Origin: Flavobacterium frigoris
GTDB lineage: Bacteria > Bacteroidota > Bacteroidia > Flavobacteriales > Flavobacteriaceae
Length of the DNA stretch: 64,000 nucleotides
Direction of reading: 5' to 3'
Assembly: GCF_900111075.1 (NCBI RefSeq)
Contig: NZ_FOFZ01000003.1
Span: forward strand, 62,001-126,000
In this document: positions 45,220 through 55,609 of the stretch, piece after piece
Position numbering within the stretch: the stretch's first letter is position 1
How the letters are laid out: each line of letters begins with the position of its first letter
Notes under the pieces: model-generated
The model's database searches: none
The model's input: only the letters and a program-made list of their open reading frames with translations
What the model was told of the DNA's origin: nothing
Position numbers and translations under genes: made by a program

Positions 45220-46782
45220 TTAAAAAGGCATTTCAATTCCTAATTCAGTACAAAAAGAAGCGATCGTTTTATCTGTCTCGCTAATTTGTATGTCTAATGC
45301 CTTTAAGGCTGTAGCAATAGCATTAATATCTATACTATCTTCGGCTTCAAAAGTATCTACATAACGAGGGATGTTCAGGTTGTAATCCTGAGACGCCATG
45401 AAATCTAGCGTGGCAATACGGCTGTATTTATCTTCTTCGAGGCGGTTGCTGTAGGTAGTTATGATTTTGTCAATGTGCTCTTCTTGTAATACATTTTGGG
45501 TTTTTACCTTATCAAAATGTTGGCTGGCGTCAATAAACAAAACGTCTTCGGGGTTTTGGCGTGTTTTTTTCAACACCAAAATACAGGTCGGAATCGAGGT
45601 TCCGTAAAAGATATTGGCGGGAAGGCCAATCACGGCATCGAGGTAATTTTTGTCTTCGATTAGGTATTTACGAATGTGACCTTCGGCACCGCCACGAAAC
45701 AAAACGCCGTGGGGCAAAACAATTGCCATGGTTCCGTTATCGTCTAGCTGGTGTACCATGTGTTGTACAAAGGCAAAATCAGCTTTAGAACTTGGGGCTA
45801 GTTTTCCGTAGGCCGAAAAACGCTCGTCAGTCATAAACAATGGGCTTGCACTCCAGTTAGCCGAGAAAGGCGGGTTGGCCACAATGGCCTCAAAACGCTG
45901 GTCAATGTGCTGTGGACGTTCTAAGGTATCTTCATTCTTGATGTCAAAACGTTTGTAATGTACATCGTGCATGATCATGTTCATACGACAAAGGTTGTAG
46001 GTCGTAGGATTCATTTCCTGTCCGTAAAAAGCGCTTACGTCTTTGACTTCTTTGGCAACACGTAACAGCAAAGAACCAGAACCACAAGTAGGATCGTAAA
46101 CACTCTTTAATTTGTCTTTGCCTACCGTTACTAGTTGAGCCAAAACGCTGCTTACTTGTTGCGGGGTATAAAATTCACCCGCTTTCTTTCCTGCTCCACT
46201 AGCAAACTGACCAATAAGGTATTCGTAAGCATCACCAAGAACGTCGCTATCTGTATTCTCTAGATCAAAATCAATTTCATCCAGATGTGTCAGAACTTTA
46301 ACGATCAATTCGTTTTTATCACTCTCCGACTTCCCTAGTTTGTGAGAGGTTAAATCCAAGTCGGAAAATAAGTTTCCAAAATCTTCTTCACTCTCTGAAC
46401 CCATGGTACTTTGCTCAATGTGAGTCAGTACTTTGGCAAGGTCGCCTAGAATGAAATTGTTTTTTCCACCGGCATTTCCTCTATGCGCCAATTCAGAAAA
46501 CAGCTCTGACGGTTCTAAGAAAAAGCCCAATTTATCAATGGCAAGTTGTTTTACTTCCTGCATTAGCAATGCTTCATCAGCATGTCCTTCAATCTCCTGA
46601 AAGGTTAATCCGTCTGGTTGTAGTATTTGGTTGGCATACAAATCCATTTTGGTACTCAGGTACTTGTAGAAGATGAAACCTAGTATGTAATCTCTAAAAT
46701 CGTCGGCATCCATTTTACCACGTAGGGTGTTTGCGATGTTCCAGAGTTGTTGTTCTAATTTTTGTTTTTGTTCGGCTGCCAT
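45220..46782 (-). CDS. hsdM: type I restriction enzyme, M subunit (HsdM)
   Basis: A 520-residue adenine-N6 methyltransferase. An N-terminal helical domain (~1-150) includes LRGKMDADDFRDYILGFIF. SAM motif I is DPTCGSGSLLL (~232), and the catalytic motif NPPFSANWS (~305) is of the NPPF type for N6-adenine. The C-terminal part contacts HsdS. It heads the operon hsdM-hsdS-DUF3800-small ORF, with hsdR further on. The 586-base gap upstream holds the promoter and a 19-bp long-range repeat. Confidence 0.95.
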   Translation of the reverse strand: MAAEQKQKLEQQLWNIANTLRGKMDADDFRDYILGFIFYKYLSTKMDLYANQILQPDGLTFQEIEGHADEALLMQEVKQLAIDKLGFFLEPSELFSELAHRGNAGGKNNFILGDLAKVLTHIEQSTMGSESEEDFGNLFSDLDLTSHKLGKSESDKNELIVKVLTHLDEIDFDLENTDSDVLGDAYEYLIGQFASGAGKKAGEFYTPQQVSSVLAQLVTVGKDKLKSVYDPTCGSGSLLLRVAKEVKDVSAFYGQEMNPTTYNLCRMNMIMHDVHYKRFDIKNEDTLERPQHIDQRFEAIVANPPFSANWSASPLFMTDERFSAYGKLAPSSKADFAFVQHMVHQLDDNGTMAIVLPHGVLFRGGAEGHIRKYLIEDKNYLDAVIGLPANIFYGTSIPTCILVLKKTRQNPEDVLFIDASQHFDKVKTQNVLQEEHIDKIITTYSNRLEEDKYSRIATLDFMASQDYNLNIPRYVDTFEAEDSIDINAIATALKALDIQISETDKTIASFCTELGIEMPF

Positions 46783-47368
46783 TAATTGTTTGTATTCAAA
46801 TTTGTTTAAGATGGTGTAAGATAAGGTAATTCGTAGTTTTTAGCTTTTTTAGGCCGTTTTATTTTCGTACGTTCTATCTGCTTGGGTTTCTTTCTTAGTT
46901 AACATGCAAAATAACACTGATTTTGAGGATTAGGCAATACCCAGTTTTAGTGAGATTTATAAAGTTTATGCAACTAATTCAGAAAGTTTATTTGAGATGT
47001 ATTTTGAAAAATGCTAGAACTGGCCACTTCATTTCCTATTCAACTAATTGTGAAAACGAATAATTAGTACATCTATCTGAACACCTTTAAATCATTTCAT
47101 TAAAACCATCCAATTCTAATTATAAACCTTTGAGTCAGTTGTCACCGTAAAATGGCATTTACAACAAAAGGTACTTGAGCAAACATTTCCAATTCTTAGA
47201 GACTAACCTTCGACAAATACTACAACAAAGTTAGGTAATAGGCTTCGGTTCGCTAGCAAAAAATTCCCCCATAAATACTCGGGTTCCCCTCCCTTTATTG
47301 CGTTGCTTTTTGCACTCGCTCGCCCATGACCTTTCGAGTTCTATTATTAATCTTTAATTATAGAAATC
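46783..47368. other. non-coding gap between divergent hsdM and JAB genes
   Basis: No coding frame is supported. It holds the right copy of the 19-bp repeat (46935-46953) and presumably both divergent promoters; no exact TAnnTTTG pair could be assigned. Confidence 0.5.
46935..46953 (+). repeat. 19-bp direct repeat, right copy
   Basis: CAATACCCAGTTTTAGTGA matches the copy at 17452-17470 with one mismatch and in the same orientation, 153 bases before the hsdM start. Confidence 0.45.
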
Positions 47369-47839
47369 ATGGAAAATCATGCTAAAAATTCAAATTGGGG
47401 TACTGTTTCAGAAATCCAATTGCATTACAAATCAAGAGTAAAAGCAGCAGAACGCCCTCTTATCACATCCTCTAAATCTGCCTATCAAATTGCTTTACAG
47501 ATTTGGAATCCCAATACAATTGAATTCTTTGAGGAATTTAAAATTTTACTATTAAACAACAGCAACAAAGTACTAGGTGCTTATGAAATATCATCAGGAG
47601 GTATCACTGGAACTGTAGTTGATATTAGATTGATATTTGCCGCAGCCCTAAAAGCCAATGCTACTGGGATCATAATGATTCACAACCATCCCTCAGGTAA
47701 ACTAATCACCTCTGAAGCTGACAAACAAATTACTGCTAAGGTTAAAGCAGCCAGTAAGATTCTTGATATCCAATTATTAGATCATTTAATTATTACTACA
47801 GAGAACTATTATTCATTTACTGATGAAGGGGCTTTATAG
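47369..47839 (+). CDS. RadC-like JAB/MPN-domain protein
   Basis: The 156-residue protein consists almost only of the JAB1/MPN metalloprotease-like domain found in RadC. It has the conserved E in EEFKILLLNN, then the zinc motif IHNHPSGKLITSEAD (HxHPSG with trailing D), and DHLIITTENYYSFTDEGAL at the end. It lacks the N-terminal HhH part of chromosomal RadC; short forms like this are typical of mobile elements and genomic islands. No enzymatic function is proven for the family. The stop codon lies inside its terminator hairpin. Confidence 0.9.
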   Translation: MENHAKNSNWGTVSEIQLHYKSRVKAAERPLITSSKSAYQIALQIWNPNTIEFFEEFKILLLNNSNKVLGAYEISSGGITGTVVDIRLIFAAALKANATGIIMIHNHPSGKLITSEADKQITAKVKAASKILDIQLLDHLIITTENYYSFTDEGAL

Positions 47840-47847
47840 CCCCTTTT
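47826..47847 (+). terminator. terminator overlapping the end of the JAB gene
   Basis: AAGGGGCT-TTAT-AGCCCCTT forms an 8-bp perfect stem ending in TTTT; the TAG stop at 47837-47839 lies within it. Confidence 0.8.
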
Positions 47848-48323
47848 AATAATACTAAAAATGACAGACCTGAATTCAATTCAACTGTTTTTTAGTTTTT
47901 TTTGATCACTAAATCTGATTAGTTTATCGAATCAAAAATAAAATCTGTCGAGGAAATTTCGAAAAAAACAGAAATTTATAAACCGAACAACTAGAGTAGA
48001 TTTCCCTAGCATTTTTGAAATTTATACTCCCTTATTTTTAAGGTAACTATCTTGAGGTGATTCCTGTTAATGAAACATAAGAATACCAAATATATATTTT
48101 AAGTAGAATTCTAAATCTCCAAAAGATTGTAACAAACTTAAATTAGTGTCAAAAAAAATGTCAGGGTAAAATTACAGTTAAGGATTTTCATGTGAAGTAC
48201 GTTAATAAATTTATAGACAGCGTCGCTGCTGAAAATCAATAAGTTGATGTTATTTTTGCTGCCAGAGTATGTGACGCCGCCATTTAATTCGAAAGTTTTC
48301 TGAACAGAGCCTAAACAAGTAAA
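47840..48323. other. non-coding boundary between island and glucan locus
   Basis: Beyond the terminator of the JAB gene this AT-rich stretch holds nothing I can support. It is the 3' flank of the minus-strand beta-glucan locus. Confidence 0.5.
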
Positions 48324-50558
48324 TCAAAATTTGTTTATCACCAATTCAAAACTATCTCTCAAACGAATATCTACAGAAGAAGCACCAATCATCAAATCAA
48401 AATCACCAGGTTCAGCTCCCCATTCTAATTCGTTATTATAAAATGACAGCTTTTCTTTGTCAATCCTAAACTTTAATTCTTTTGTTTCTCCTGCTTTCAA
48501 TTTTATTTTTTGAAAATCTTTTAGCTCGATTATCGGTCGCACCACCGATCCTACTTTGTCTCTTAGGTACAACTGAACTACTTCTTCTCCAGCAACCTTT
48601 CCTGAGTTTTTTAAGTCTAAAGTAACTTCAATTATTTCACTTTCTTTTATCTTATTTTTCGAAAGTTTCAAATTAGAATATTCGAAATTCGTATAACTCA
48701 ATCCATAGCCAAAAGAAAACTTAGGACTATTTTTCAAATCAATATATGCCGAGACATAATTAGTCGCCGTTTCGTTTGGTGCAGGTCTTCCTGTATTAAA
48801 ATGATTATAATAAATAGGAATTTGACCTTCTTCTCTCGGAAAAGTCATAGGTAATTTACCTGAAGGATTATAATCACCAAACAATACATCAGCAATAGCA
48901 TTACCCGCTTCAGTACCTAGCCACCAGGTGTAAACAATTGCGGGAACATTATCAGCGGTCCAATTAAAAATTAGCGGTCTTCCCGCATTGATTAGAACCA
49001 CCACCGATTTTCCTGTTGCTAGTATGGCTTTTACCAATTCTTCTTGAACTCCAGGCAAATGAATATTACTTCTGCTCTTGGCTTCACCGCTCTGGTTCCA
49101 ACTTTCACCAATACTTAAAATCACAATATCGGCTTGACTAGCTGCGGCAACTGCTTCTGCAAAACCATCTTTATTATCTCCATTTATTTCACAACCTTTG
49201 GCATAAAGTAATTTAGTATTGTTTCCTACTTTATTTTGTAAACCTTCCCATTGTGAAACTACTTCTTTATCATAATCCAAACCTGGTAATTCAACTGCCC
49301 AAAAACCCATGTTCTGCTTGTGTTCTTTAACTAGTGGGCCTATAAAAGCGATCGTATTCATTGTCTTAGATAAGGGTAAGATACTGTTTTCATTTTTCAA
49401 TAAAACGATACTTTTTGCCGCGATATCCCTAGCTGCTTTCCTATGCTCCGGGTTATTCAATTCTTTTCCTTCACGCGCTGCATCTGAAAATTTATACGGA
49501 TCATCAAACAATCCTAATTCAAATTTTTTACGCAAAATTCTTTTTACCGCGTCATCAATCAATGCAATTGGTACTTTATTTTCCTTCACTAATTCGGCTA
49601 AATGATAGCGATAAGCATTCCCTTCCATATCCATGTCGCTTCCTGCAAGTATGGCTGCTAAAGCCGCTTCTTTCTTAGTTTTTACATAACCATGGTTTTC
49701 CATTTCACTTATAGAACCCCAATCAGAAACTACAAAACCTTGAAAATTCCATTTCCCCTTTAGGATATCGCGCTGCAAATATTTATTTCCCGTAGCAGGA
49801 ACCCCGTTAAGATCATTAAATGAATTCATAAAAGTTGCAGCACCTGCGTCCAACGCTGACTTAAAAGGAGGTAAATAGGTTTCCCAAAGCATCCTTTCAC
49901 TAATATCAACCGAGTTATAATCTCTTCCGCCAACGGCAGCCCCATAAGCGGCAAAATGTTTTACACAAGCCATAACCGAATTGACATCTCCTAAATTTCC
50001 CTGAAAACCTTTTACTCTAGCATACGCGATTTTAGAACCTAAATAAGTGTCTTCTCCAGCGCCTTCCATTACTCTTCCCCAACGAGGATCACGACTAATA
50101 TCGACCATAGGCGCAAAAGTCCAATGAATTCCGCTCGCGGCCGCTTCTGTTGCTGCAATCCTAGCTGAAAGCTCCATAGCTTTTAAATCCCAACTTGCTG
50201 CTTCCGCCAAAGGAATAGGAAAAGTAGTTTTAAAACCATGAATCACATCCTGACCAAATAACAAAGGAATTTTTAGCCTAGATTGCATGGCTAATTCTTG
50301 ATATTGTCTGGTGTATTTTGTCCCAATAATATTCAGCATCGAACCCACATGACCGCCCTTGATGTCTTTCTCTTTGTTTGGATTTATAGTTATAGGGCCT
50401 GTCGCCTGATTGTCTCCCGTATATTGATTGAGCTGCCCTATTTTTTCTTCAAGTGTCATTTGCTTTAACAAAGCATTTACTTTTTGATCAATTATTTTTT
50501 GCTGAGCAATACCTAAAACGGTTACTGCTAAACACAATAGTGTGGTTATTTTTTTCAT
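48324..50558 (-). CDS. bglX: GH3 beta-glucosidase (BglX-like)
   Basis: A 744-residue enzyme with a signal peptide (to ~QQ20). The GH3 N-terminal barrel includes RDPRWGRVMEGAGEDTYL and the nucleophile D279 in GFVVSDWGS. The C-terminal alpha/beta sandwich and fibronectin-III-like domain (VAGEEVVQLYL, then FSFGYGLSYTNFEY) complete the usual BglX layout. It cleaves glucose from the non-reducing end of beta-gluco-oligosaccharides in the periplasm. It is the last gene of the beta-glucan locus and completes degradation of what GH16 and GH30 release. Confidence 0.93.
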   Translation of the reverse strand: MKKITTLLCLAVTVLGIAQQKIIDQKVNALLKQMTLEEKIGQLNQYTGDNQATGPITINPNKEKDIKGGHVGSMLNIIGTKYTRQYQELAMQSRLKIPLLFGQDVIHGFKTTFPIPLAEAASWDLKAMELSARIAATEAAASGIHWTFAPMVDISRDPRWGRVMEGAGEDTYLGSKIAYARVKGFQGNLGDVNSVMACVKHFAAYGAAVGGRDYNSVDISERMLWETYLPPFKSALDAGAATFMNSFNDLNGVPATGNKYLQRDILKGKWNFQGFVVSDWGSISEMENHGYVKTKKEAALAAILAGSDMDMEGNAYRYHLAELVKENKVPIALIDDAVKRILRKKFELGLFDDPYKFSDAAREGKELNNPEHRKAARDIAAKSIVLLKNENSILPLSKTMNTIAFIGPLVKEHKQNMGFWAVELPGLDYDKEVVSQWEGLQNKVGNNTKLLYAKGCEINGDNKDGFAEAVAAASQADIVILSIGESWNQSGEAKSRSNIHLPGVQEELVKAILATGKSVVVLINAGRPLIFNWTADNVPAIVYTWWLGTEAGNAIADVLFGDYNPSGKLPMTFPREEGQIPIYYNHFNTGRPAPNETATNYVSAYIDLKNSPKFSFGYGLSYTNFEYSNLKLSKNKIKESEIIEVTLDLKNSGKVAGEEVVQLYLRDKVGSVVRPIIELKDFQKIKLKAGETKELKFRIDKEKLSFYNNELEWGAEPGDFDLMIGASSVDIRLRDSFELVINKF

Positions 50559-50819
50559 TTCTTCGATTATTAATTTGGTATTAAGCCCGATAGTCTTTTC
50601 AATCCATTCGCCTTTAACTTTCCGTAAAAAATTAAGAGAAACTCACTACAAATTGTAAAACTTACAAGATTATAATTCGCTAATTTAGTTTGTACAACTA
50701 ATTTTTTTCGTGTGAATTTGATATTCTAACTTTACGAGACGTGACTAAAAAAATTGCTGATAAAAATTGTGTGTCATAACTTTCTAAAAGTAAATGCGCT
50801 GATTAATTGTCCACTTAGC

Positions 50820-52558
50820 CTACTTTTTTTCTTTAAATTCTAAATAATTAAAATTAAAACCTCCTTTTTCAAAGTGTACCCTGACTTTATTAGTTCCTTG
50901 TTTTAAAGTAACGTTCTTCAGTACGACTGTATCCCATTTACCTAATGCTCCAGATGAAGGAATTGTTATATTTTGTGACAATTTGTTTCCTTTTTCATCC
51001 TCTAAAAACAATTTACCACCCACTTTTTTACTAAAGAACCGAATGGAAACATCAAATGTTTGAGCTTTGACCAGATCAATTGTGTATTGCAACCATTCTC
51101 CACTTTCAATAAATACCACATCAAAACCATTAGTAACCTCATCGCTGCAAACCTCAATATCGACGCCGTCATTTCTCATAACACCTCCTTTATTCCATTT
51201 GGTAAATTTGGTGCCGTCATAATTGATTACATCAGTATCAAAATAGGCATATCCATTTTGACCTAAATCATAGTCGGTAGCAAATATTTTACCAGGTACA
51301 ATATGAGAAGAATATTCTTTTGTATCTGTAGTTTGTACTTGCCTGAACATCGCATCAATAACATCATACTTAATTACAGTGTTTTCTAACTTATAATTAT
51401 TCGCTAATTCCATTAAGGTCGCTTTGGCGGAAGACACAGTAGGCTTCTTTCCTCCCTTTTCCCAATATTCCAAAAGTGTATCATAAGACGCTGGTTTATT
51501 AACTGAAGTAATTCCTGCTGTATTTTCCACTTTTTTCATTGGCCAAAAGGCCCAACCTATATTATTTGATTCTAATAAATTAATAGCTTCTTGAAACCAA
51601 ACATTGGAGTTCTCTCCTCCTTCTCCCATCCAAATTGGGACATTGTATTTTTCTCTATAATCCAACATTTTTTGGATAGATCCCACATCATTTTTATTCC
51701 AATATTTATGAAAACTCAACGCCATATTATCATCCCACAATGGAAAAATCCCATTGTAATTATTTCCCCAGCAGTTCCCTTCTATGATAACTAAATGGTT
51801 CATATCTATAGCCCTAATGGCTTTTGTAATTCTTAATTGTAAAGCTCTCAATGGTGTATTTAGCTTTTCATCACAACCATTCTGGTTCGTTCCAGAAAAA
51901 TTCCAATTAGGTTCATTAATGATGTCATAACCTCCTATCCAAGGATCGTCTTTGTAACGAGTCGCTAATTTTTCCCACAGCGCAACCATTTTATCCTGAT
52001 TAGCTGTACTTTCCCAAAGCGATGGCTTAGAAGGATCGTAATCTGATATATTAGCATCTTTTCCTTGACCTCCCGGAGTCGCATGCAAGTCTAGAATCAA
52101 GTATATTTTGTTTGAAGTACACCAGCTTAGTAATTCGTCAGTTCTTTTAAAACCTTCTTCTAACCATGTTTGTTTTCCTGAAACTGTCTCTTGCTCGATT
52201 GGCAAAGTATAAAGGTTATAATGCATGGGCAATCGAATCGAATTAAATCCCCAGACAGCAAGTGAATCTACATCTTGCTTTGTAAATCCATTTGCTTTGT
52301 AAGAATCGTAAAACTCAGTTGTGTTTTCAGCTCCAATTAAATGAGTGATTTTCTGTTTAATTTCGCGCTGTGGCCCTGCAAAAGCTAATGTCTTTAGCAT
52401 ATATCCTTCCTGCACCATCAATCCGCCGATACCTAGACCTCTAAGAACAATATGTGTCCCTTACCATCTTCTATATTTTGTCCATTTCGATGTAAAAATC
52501 CTTGCGAAAAGGCAGAAATTGAAAGGAATGTTAAAAGTACTACTAGTATTTTTTTCAT
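50820..52558 (-). pseudogene. GH5 glucanase with CBM6-like domain, N terminus frameshifted
   Basis: The catalytic frame (50820-52421) starts at MMVQEGYML without a signal peptide. In another frame, an ATG at 52558 begins MKKILVVLLTFLSISAFSQ and runs to NIEDGKGH. The joined protein would read DGKGH-(N)-IVLRGLGIGG-LMVQEGYML, as GH5 enzymes of this type do. One missing A near 52451-52454 explains the break. The catalytic part has the acid/base Glu in IINEPNW and the nucleophile in MGEGGEN. Residues near the end (~380-533 of the catalytic frame) form a CBM6-like beta-sandwich with GEWLQYTIDL and NYLEF. Unless the indel is an assembly error, the product is not exported. Confidence 0.75.
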
Positions 52559-52664
52559 GTAATAATTATTTAATGCTTATCGTTGTTGGGTATAGTCAAT
52601 TCACGATCCATCTTCACGAAAGGAAAATTGTATCGAGAATTAATCTAGACTCAAGAAAATTAAT

Positions 52665-54128
52665 TTAAAAAACTAATGTTTGAATTGCATGAGGAAGAAT
52701 AGTAACCTCAGTTGCTTTTGTACCAATGCACAAATAATAGGTTAAGTTTTTATCCGTTTTATTCATAACTACGGTAACCACTTTTCCATCTTGATTTAGA
52801 AACGAAGTCGTTAATAAGAAACTTTGGCTTGATACGCTACTAATCCTTTTTGCTTTTTCGCCAATGAATTTAGAAAAATGTCCAATAAAATAATAAGAAG
52901 GCGTATAAATTAAGGCTCCAGTTCTTGTATCTCCATGAAGAGGTGCAAAACAAAAATTGCCTACATGGTTTGGTCCACCATTTTGATCTAAAAGAACATT
53001 CCAATCAGTCCATCCTACAGTGCCGTTATTAAAATCGTGAATCATAGATTCGCCATAACGCTCTCCATTAGCCCAAAGTTGTAATTTAGAGTAATCGAAT
53101 TTCTCCACACAACCTTCAGTAAAAAGTAATTTTTTGTCTGGGTACATCTCATGAACTTTTCCAACAGTTTCAAACATAGAATCTCCTCCACTCCAGCTTT
53201 CATACCAATGAAAACCAACTCCCCAAACATATTTACTCGCTTCAGGGTCATCCAGAATAGTACTTGCCCTTTGTGATATTAAATCTCTATTATGATCCCA
53301 AACCGTTAGTTTTTTATCCCCAAATCCAGATTTTTGCAATGTGGGTCCTAGATAATCTTTAACAAAATCACGTTCTTCTTCGGCTGTATAAATACATGAT
53401 TCCCAAGTTTGTTTTGCCATTGGCTCATTTTGAACAGTTAACCCCCAGATAGGAATTCCCTCTCTCTCATAACTTTCGATAAATTTCACATAATAATTAG
53501 CCCATGATTGGTAAAATTCTGGCAATAACTTACCTCCTTGCAGCATGTTCTTCGTGTCTTTCATAAATGCCGGTGGACTCCATGGACTCGCGTAAACAGT
53601 CGCCTTCCCTCCTGCAGTTGCGATTGCTTTTTTAATTAGTGGAATTCTGAATTCCTTATCGTGCGCAACGCTAAAGCTTTTTAGAGCAGCATCTCCCTCC
53701 TCAATATAGGTATAACTACCTGAACTAAAATCACAGCTGTGTATATTAGTTCTAATAATAGAATACCCTATTCCTTTGTCCTTATCATAATAAGCTTGTA
53801 AAAATTCCTCCTGACTTTTCTTCGATAATTTTGCAAAAACCTCTGCGCTTGCGTCAGTGATTGCTCCGCCAATACCTAAATAAGTTTGAAAAGTTTTACT
53901 TGGATTTACGAAAACACAAAGTTGGGTTTCAAGTGGTTGTTTTAAGTCTGTAAACTGTAAGTTTACATCTGTTTTTGTTAGTCTCAAGTCTGTGCTATCT
54001 GCAGAAGTATAAACCGTTACAGTTCTACTATTTATAGAAAAAGGTATCGTCTTAACTTGCATTTTTTGTTGCGAAAAAGCAAGAAGTGAAACCGTTAACA
54101 GTACCGCTGTTGTAATTTTTTTCATCAT
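52665..54128 (-). CDS. GH30 beta-glucosidase/beta-1,6-glucanase (first copy)
   Basis: A 487-residue enzyme with signal peptide (LLTVSLLAFSQQ). The GH30 (beta/alpha)8 barrel shows YLGIGGAITDASAE, SPWSPPAFMKD and the acid/base Glu in LTVQNEPMAKQ. WDHNRD, the nucleophile Glu in LLFTEGCVE, and the side beta-domain at the C terminus follow. It is not a lipoprotein. GH30 enzymes in laminarin-type loci remove beta-1,6-linked glucose or cleave beta-1,6-glucan. It lies 16 bases after the second GH30, which shares only the general fold, so the pair likely differ in specificity (branch removal and backbone cleavage). Confidence 0.92.
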   Translation of the reverse strand: MMKKITTAVLLTVSLLAFSQQKMQVKTIPFSINSRTVTVYTSADSTDLRLTKTDVNLQFTDLKQPLETQLCVFVNPSKTFQTYLGIGGAITDASAEVFAKLSKKSQEEFLQAYYDKDKGIGYSIIRTNIHSCDFSSGSYTYIEEGDAALKSFSVAHDKEFRIPLIKKAIATAGGKATVYASPWSPPAFMKDTKNMLQGGKLLPEFYQSWANYYVKFIESYEREGIPIWGLTVQNEPMAKQTWESCIYTAEEERDFVKDYLGPTLQKSGFGDKKLTVWDHNRDLISQRASTILDDPEASKYVWGVGFHWYESWSGGDSMFETVGKVHEMYPDKKLLFTEGCVEKFDYSKLQLWANGERYGESMIHDFNNGTVGWTDWNVLLDQNGGPNHVGNFCFAPLHGDTRTGALIYTPSYYFIGHFSKFIGEKAKRISSVSSQSFLLTTSFLNQDGKVVTVVMNKTDKNLTYYLCIGTKATEVTILPHAIQTLVF

Positions 54129-54144
54129 TTTTTTTTAGGTTATT

Positions 54145-55602
54145 TTACCAAATGTAAGTTGCTACTGCTCCTGCGTCCAGAGCAGTATTAATCCATTTTC
54201 CATTATACTTAATATTAAAAACTTCATTTGTATTTCCATCATTTTCTAGCACTAGAACTTTCTTACCTGCAGGAGTTTTAAATGCTACATTACTTAAATT
54301 ACCTATAGTATTACTAGCTATTCTTATTGATCCATCAGGAACAAACTTAGAAGCGTGCGCTATAATATAGTATGCTACATTTCTAGAAAAACTTTCACTA
54401 CTATTGATTGTTAAAGCTCCTTTACAAGAGTCACAACCTCCTTGAGTATGTGGACCGTAAGAACTATTATTTGCTAAATTCCACTCTAAGGCTGTTTTAC
54501 TCCAGTTCCTCATTGATCCAATAATAACATTCTTAACGTGCCACTTTAAATCTCCATCAAAACTCCCTGATGAAGAAGTATACTGCTCCGTGAAATAAAC
54601 ATTCTTATTTGGAAAAGCATTATGAACGGTCGACAGTGCGCTAATATCCCCAGCATATAAATGGAATGCTGAACCATCAACATACAAGTTTGCATCACTA
54701 TCATTCAAAATAGCAATAGGATATTCAGGTTTGTCACAGTTATGGTCATATACTACGATTTTTACCTTACTGTTTACCGCTTTAAAAGCAGGGCCTAAAT
54801 GATTTTTAATGAAATCAGCTTGCTGTGACGCTAACATCAATAAACTAGGATTATTCCCAGGGTGTAACGGTTCGTTTTGAGGTGTAATAGCGTCAATAGC
54901 TATTCCCTCTTCTTTCATTTTCTCAATATATTTTACAAAATATTTTGCATATACGGCATAATACTGTGGCTGTAAACTACCGCCTATAAAACTACCATTA
55001 TCCTTCATCCAAACTGGCGGAGACCATGGTACTGCCATAATTTTAATAGCAGGATTGATTGCAATGATTTCTTTAAGCATCGGGATTAAATCCGTCTTAT
55101 CAGGAGCTAAACTAAAATTTGTTAGATTGAGATCTGTTTGTCCAATGGACATATCGTCATAAGTAAATGGCGTTGCATTTAAGTCAGATGCTCCTATACT
55201 TATTCTTAAATAACTAACTGAAATAGAAGTGCTAATTGTACCAAATAATTCCACTAACAACTCTTTTCTTTTGATCGCATTTAACTGATTAATTGCCTGG
55301 GCACTTCCTCCTGTTAAGGTATAACCAAATCCATCTACAGTTTGAAAAGTTTGCGCCTCATCAACTGTTATATTAGGATAGGTGTTATAAGTCGTATTAA
55401 AAGCTAAAACTCCTGTTTGTTTTTGGAGCATACTGCTTTGATTCCCTTTGGTCATCCAAAAATCAACCTCGTTAGTAACCGTTACTGGCGTGGGATTAGT
55501 TGGTGTAGGACTAACGATATCATTAGAGGGCGAGCATTTTGAAATCATCACCGAAACAATTAATAAAAAGAAAGCTTTCATAGTGTTTTTTATAGTTTTC
55601 AT
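54145..55602 (-). CDS. GH30 family glucanase, lipoprotein (second copy)
   Basis: A 485-residue protein with lipobox VSVMISKC, so it is membrane-anchored, probably on the cell surface. GH30 hallmarks are VDGFGYTLTGGSAQ, PWSPPVWMKD, the acid/base Glu in AITPQNEPLHPG and the nucleophile in VYFTEQYTSS. The pattern matches GH30_3-type endo-beta-1,6-glucanases of Bacteroidota glucan loci, though subfamily is assigned by eye. It acts before import, making oligosaccharides for the SusC/SusD pair of the locus. It lies 7 bases after the endonuclease/phosphatase-fold gene. Confidence 0.92.
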   Translation of the reverse strand: MKTIKNTMKAFFLLIVSVMISKCSPSNDIVSPTPTNPTPVTVTNEVDFWMTKGNQSSMLQKQTGVLAFNTTYNTYPNITVDEAQTFQTVDGFGYTLTGGSAQAINQLNAIKRKELLVELFGTISTSISVSYLRISIGASDLNATPFTYDDMSIGQTDLNLTNFSLAPDKTDLIPMLKEIIAINPAIKIMAVPWSPPVWMKDNGSFIGGSLQPQYYAVYAKYFVKYIEKMKEEGIAIDAITPQNEPLHPGNNPSLLMLASQQADFIKNHLGPAFKAVNSKVKIVVYDHNCDKPEYPIAILNDSDANLYVDGSAFHLYAGDISALSTVHNAFPNKNVYFTEQYTSSSGSFDGDLKWHVKNVIIGSMRNWSKTALEWNLANNSSYGPHTQGGCDSCKGALTINSSESFSRNVAYYIIAHASKFVPDGSIRIASNTIGNLSNVAFKTPAGKKVLVLENDGNTNEVFNIKYNGKWINTALDAGAVATYIW

Positions 55603-55609
55603 ATTTTTT

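Noticed and set aside
47840-48323. Possible remnant gene between the JAB gene and the GH3 gene
   Set aside because: All frames are short and AT-rich, and none gives a recognisable motif.
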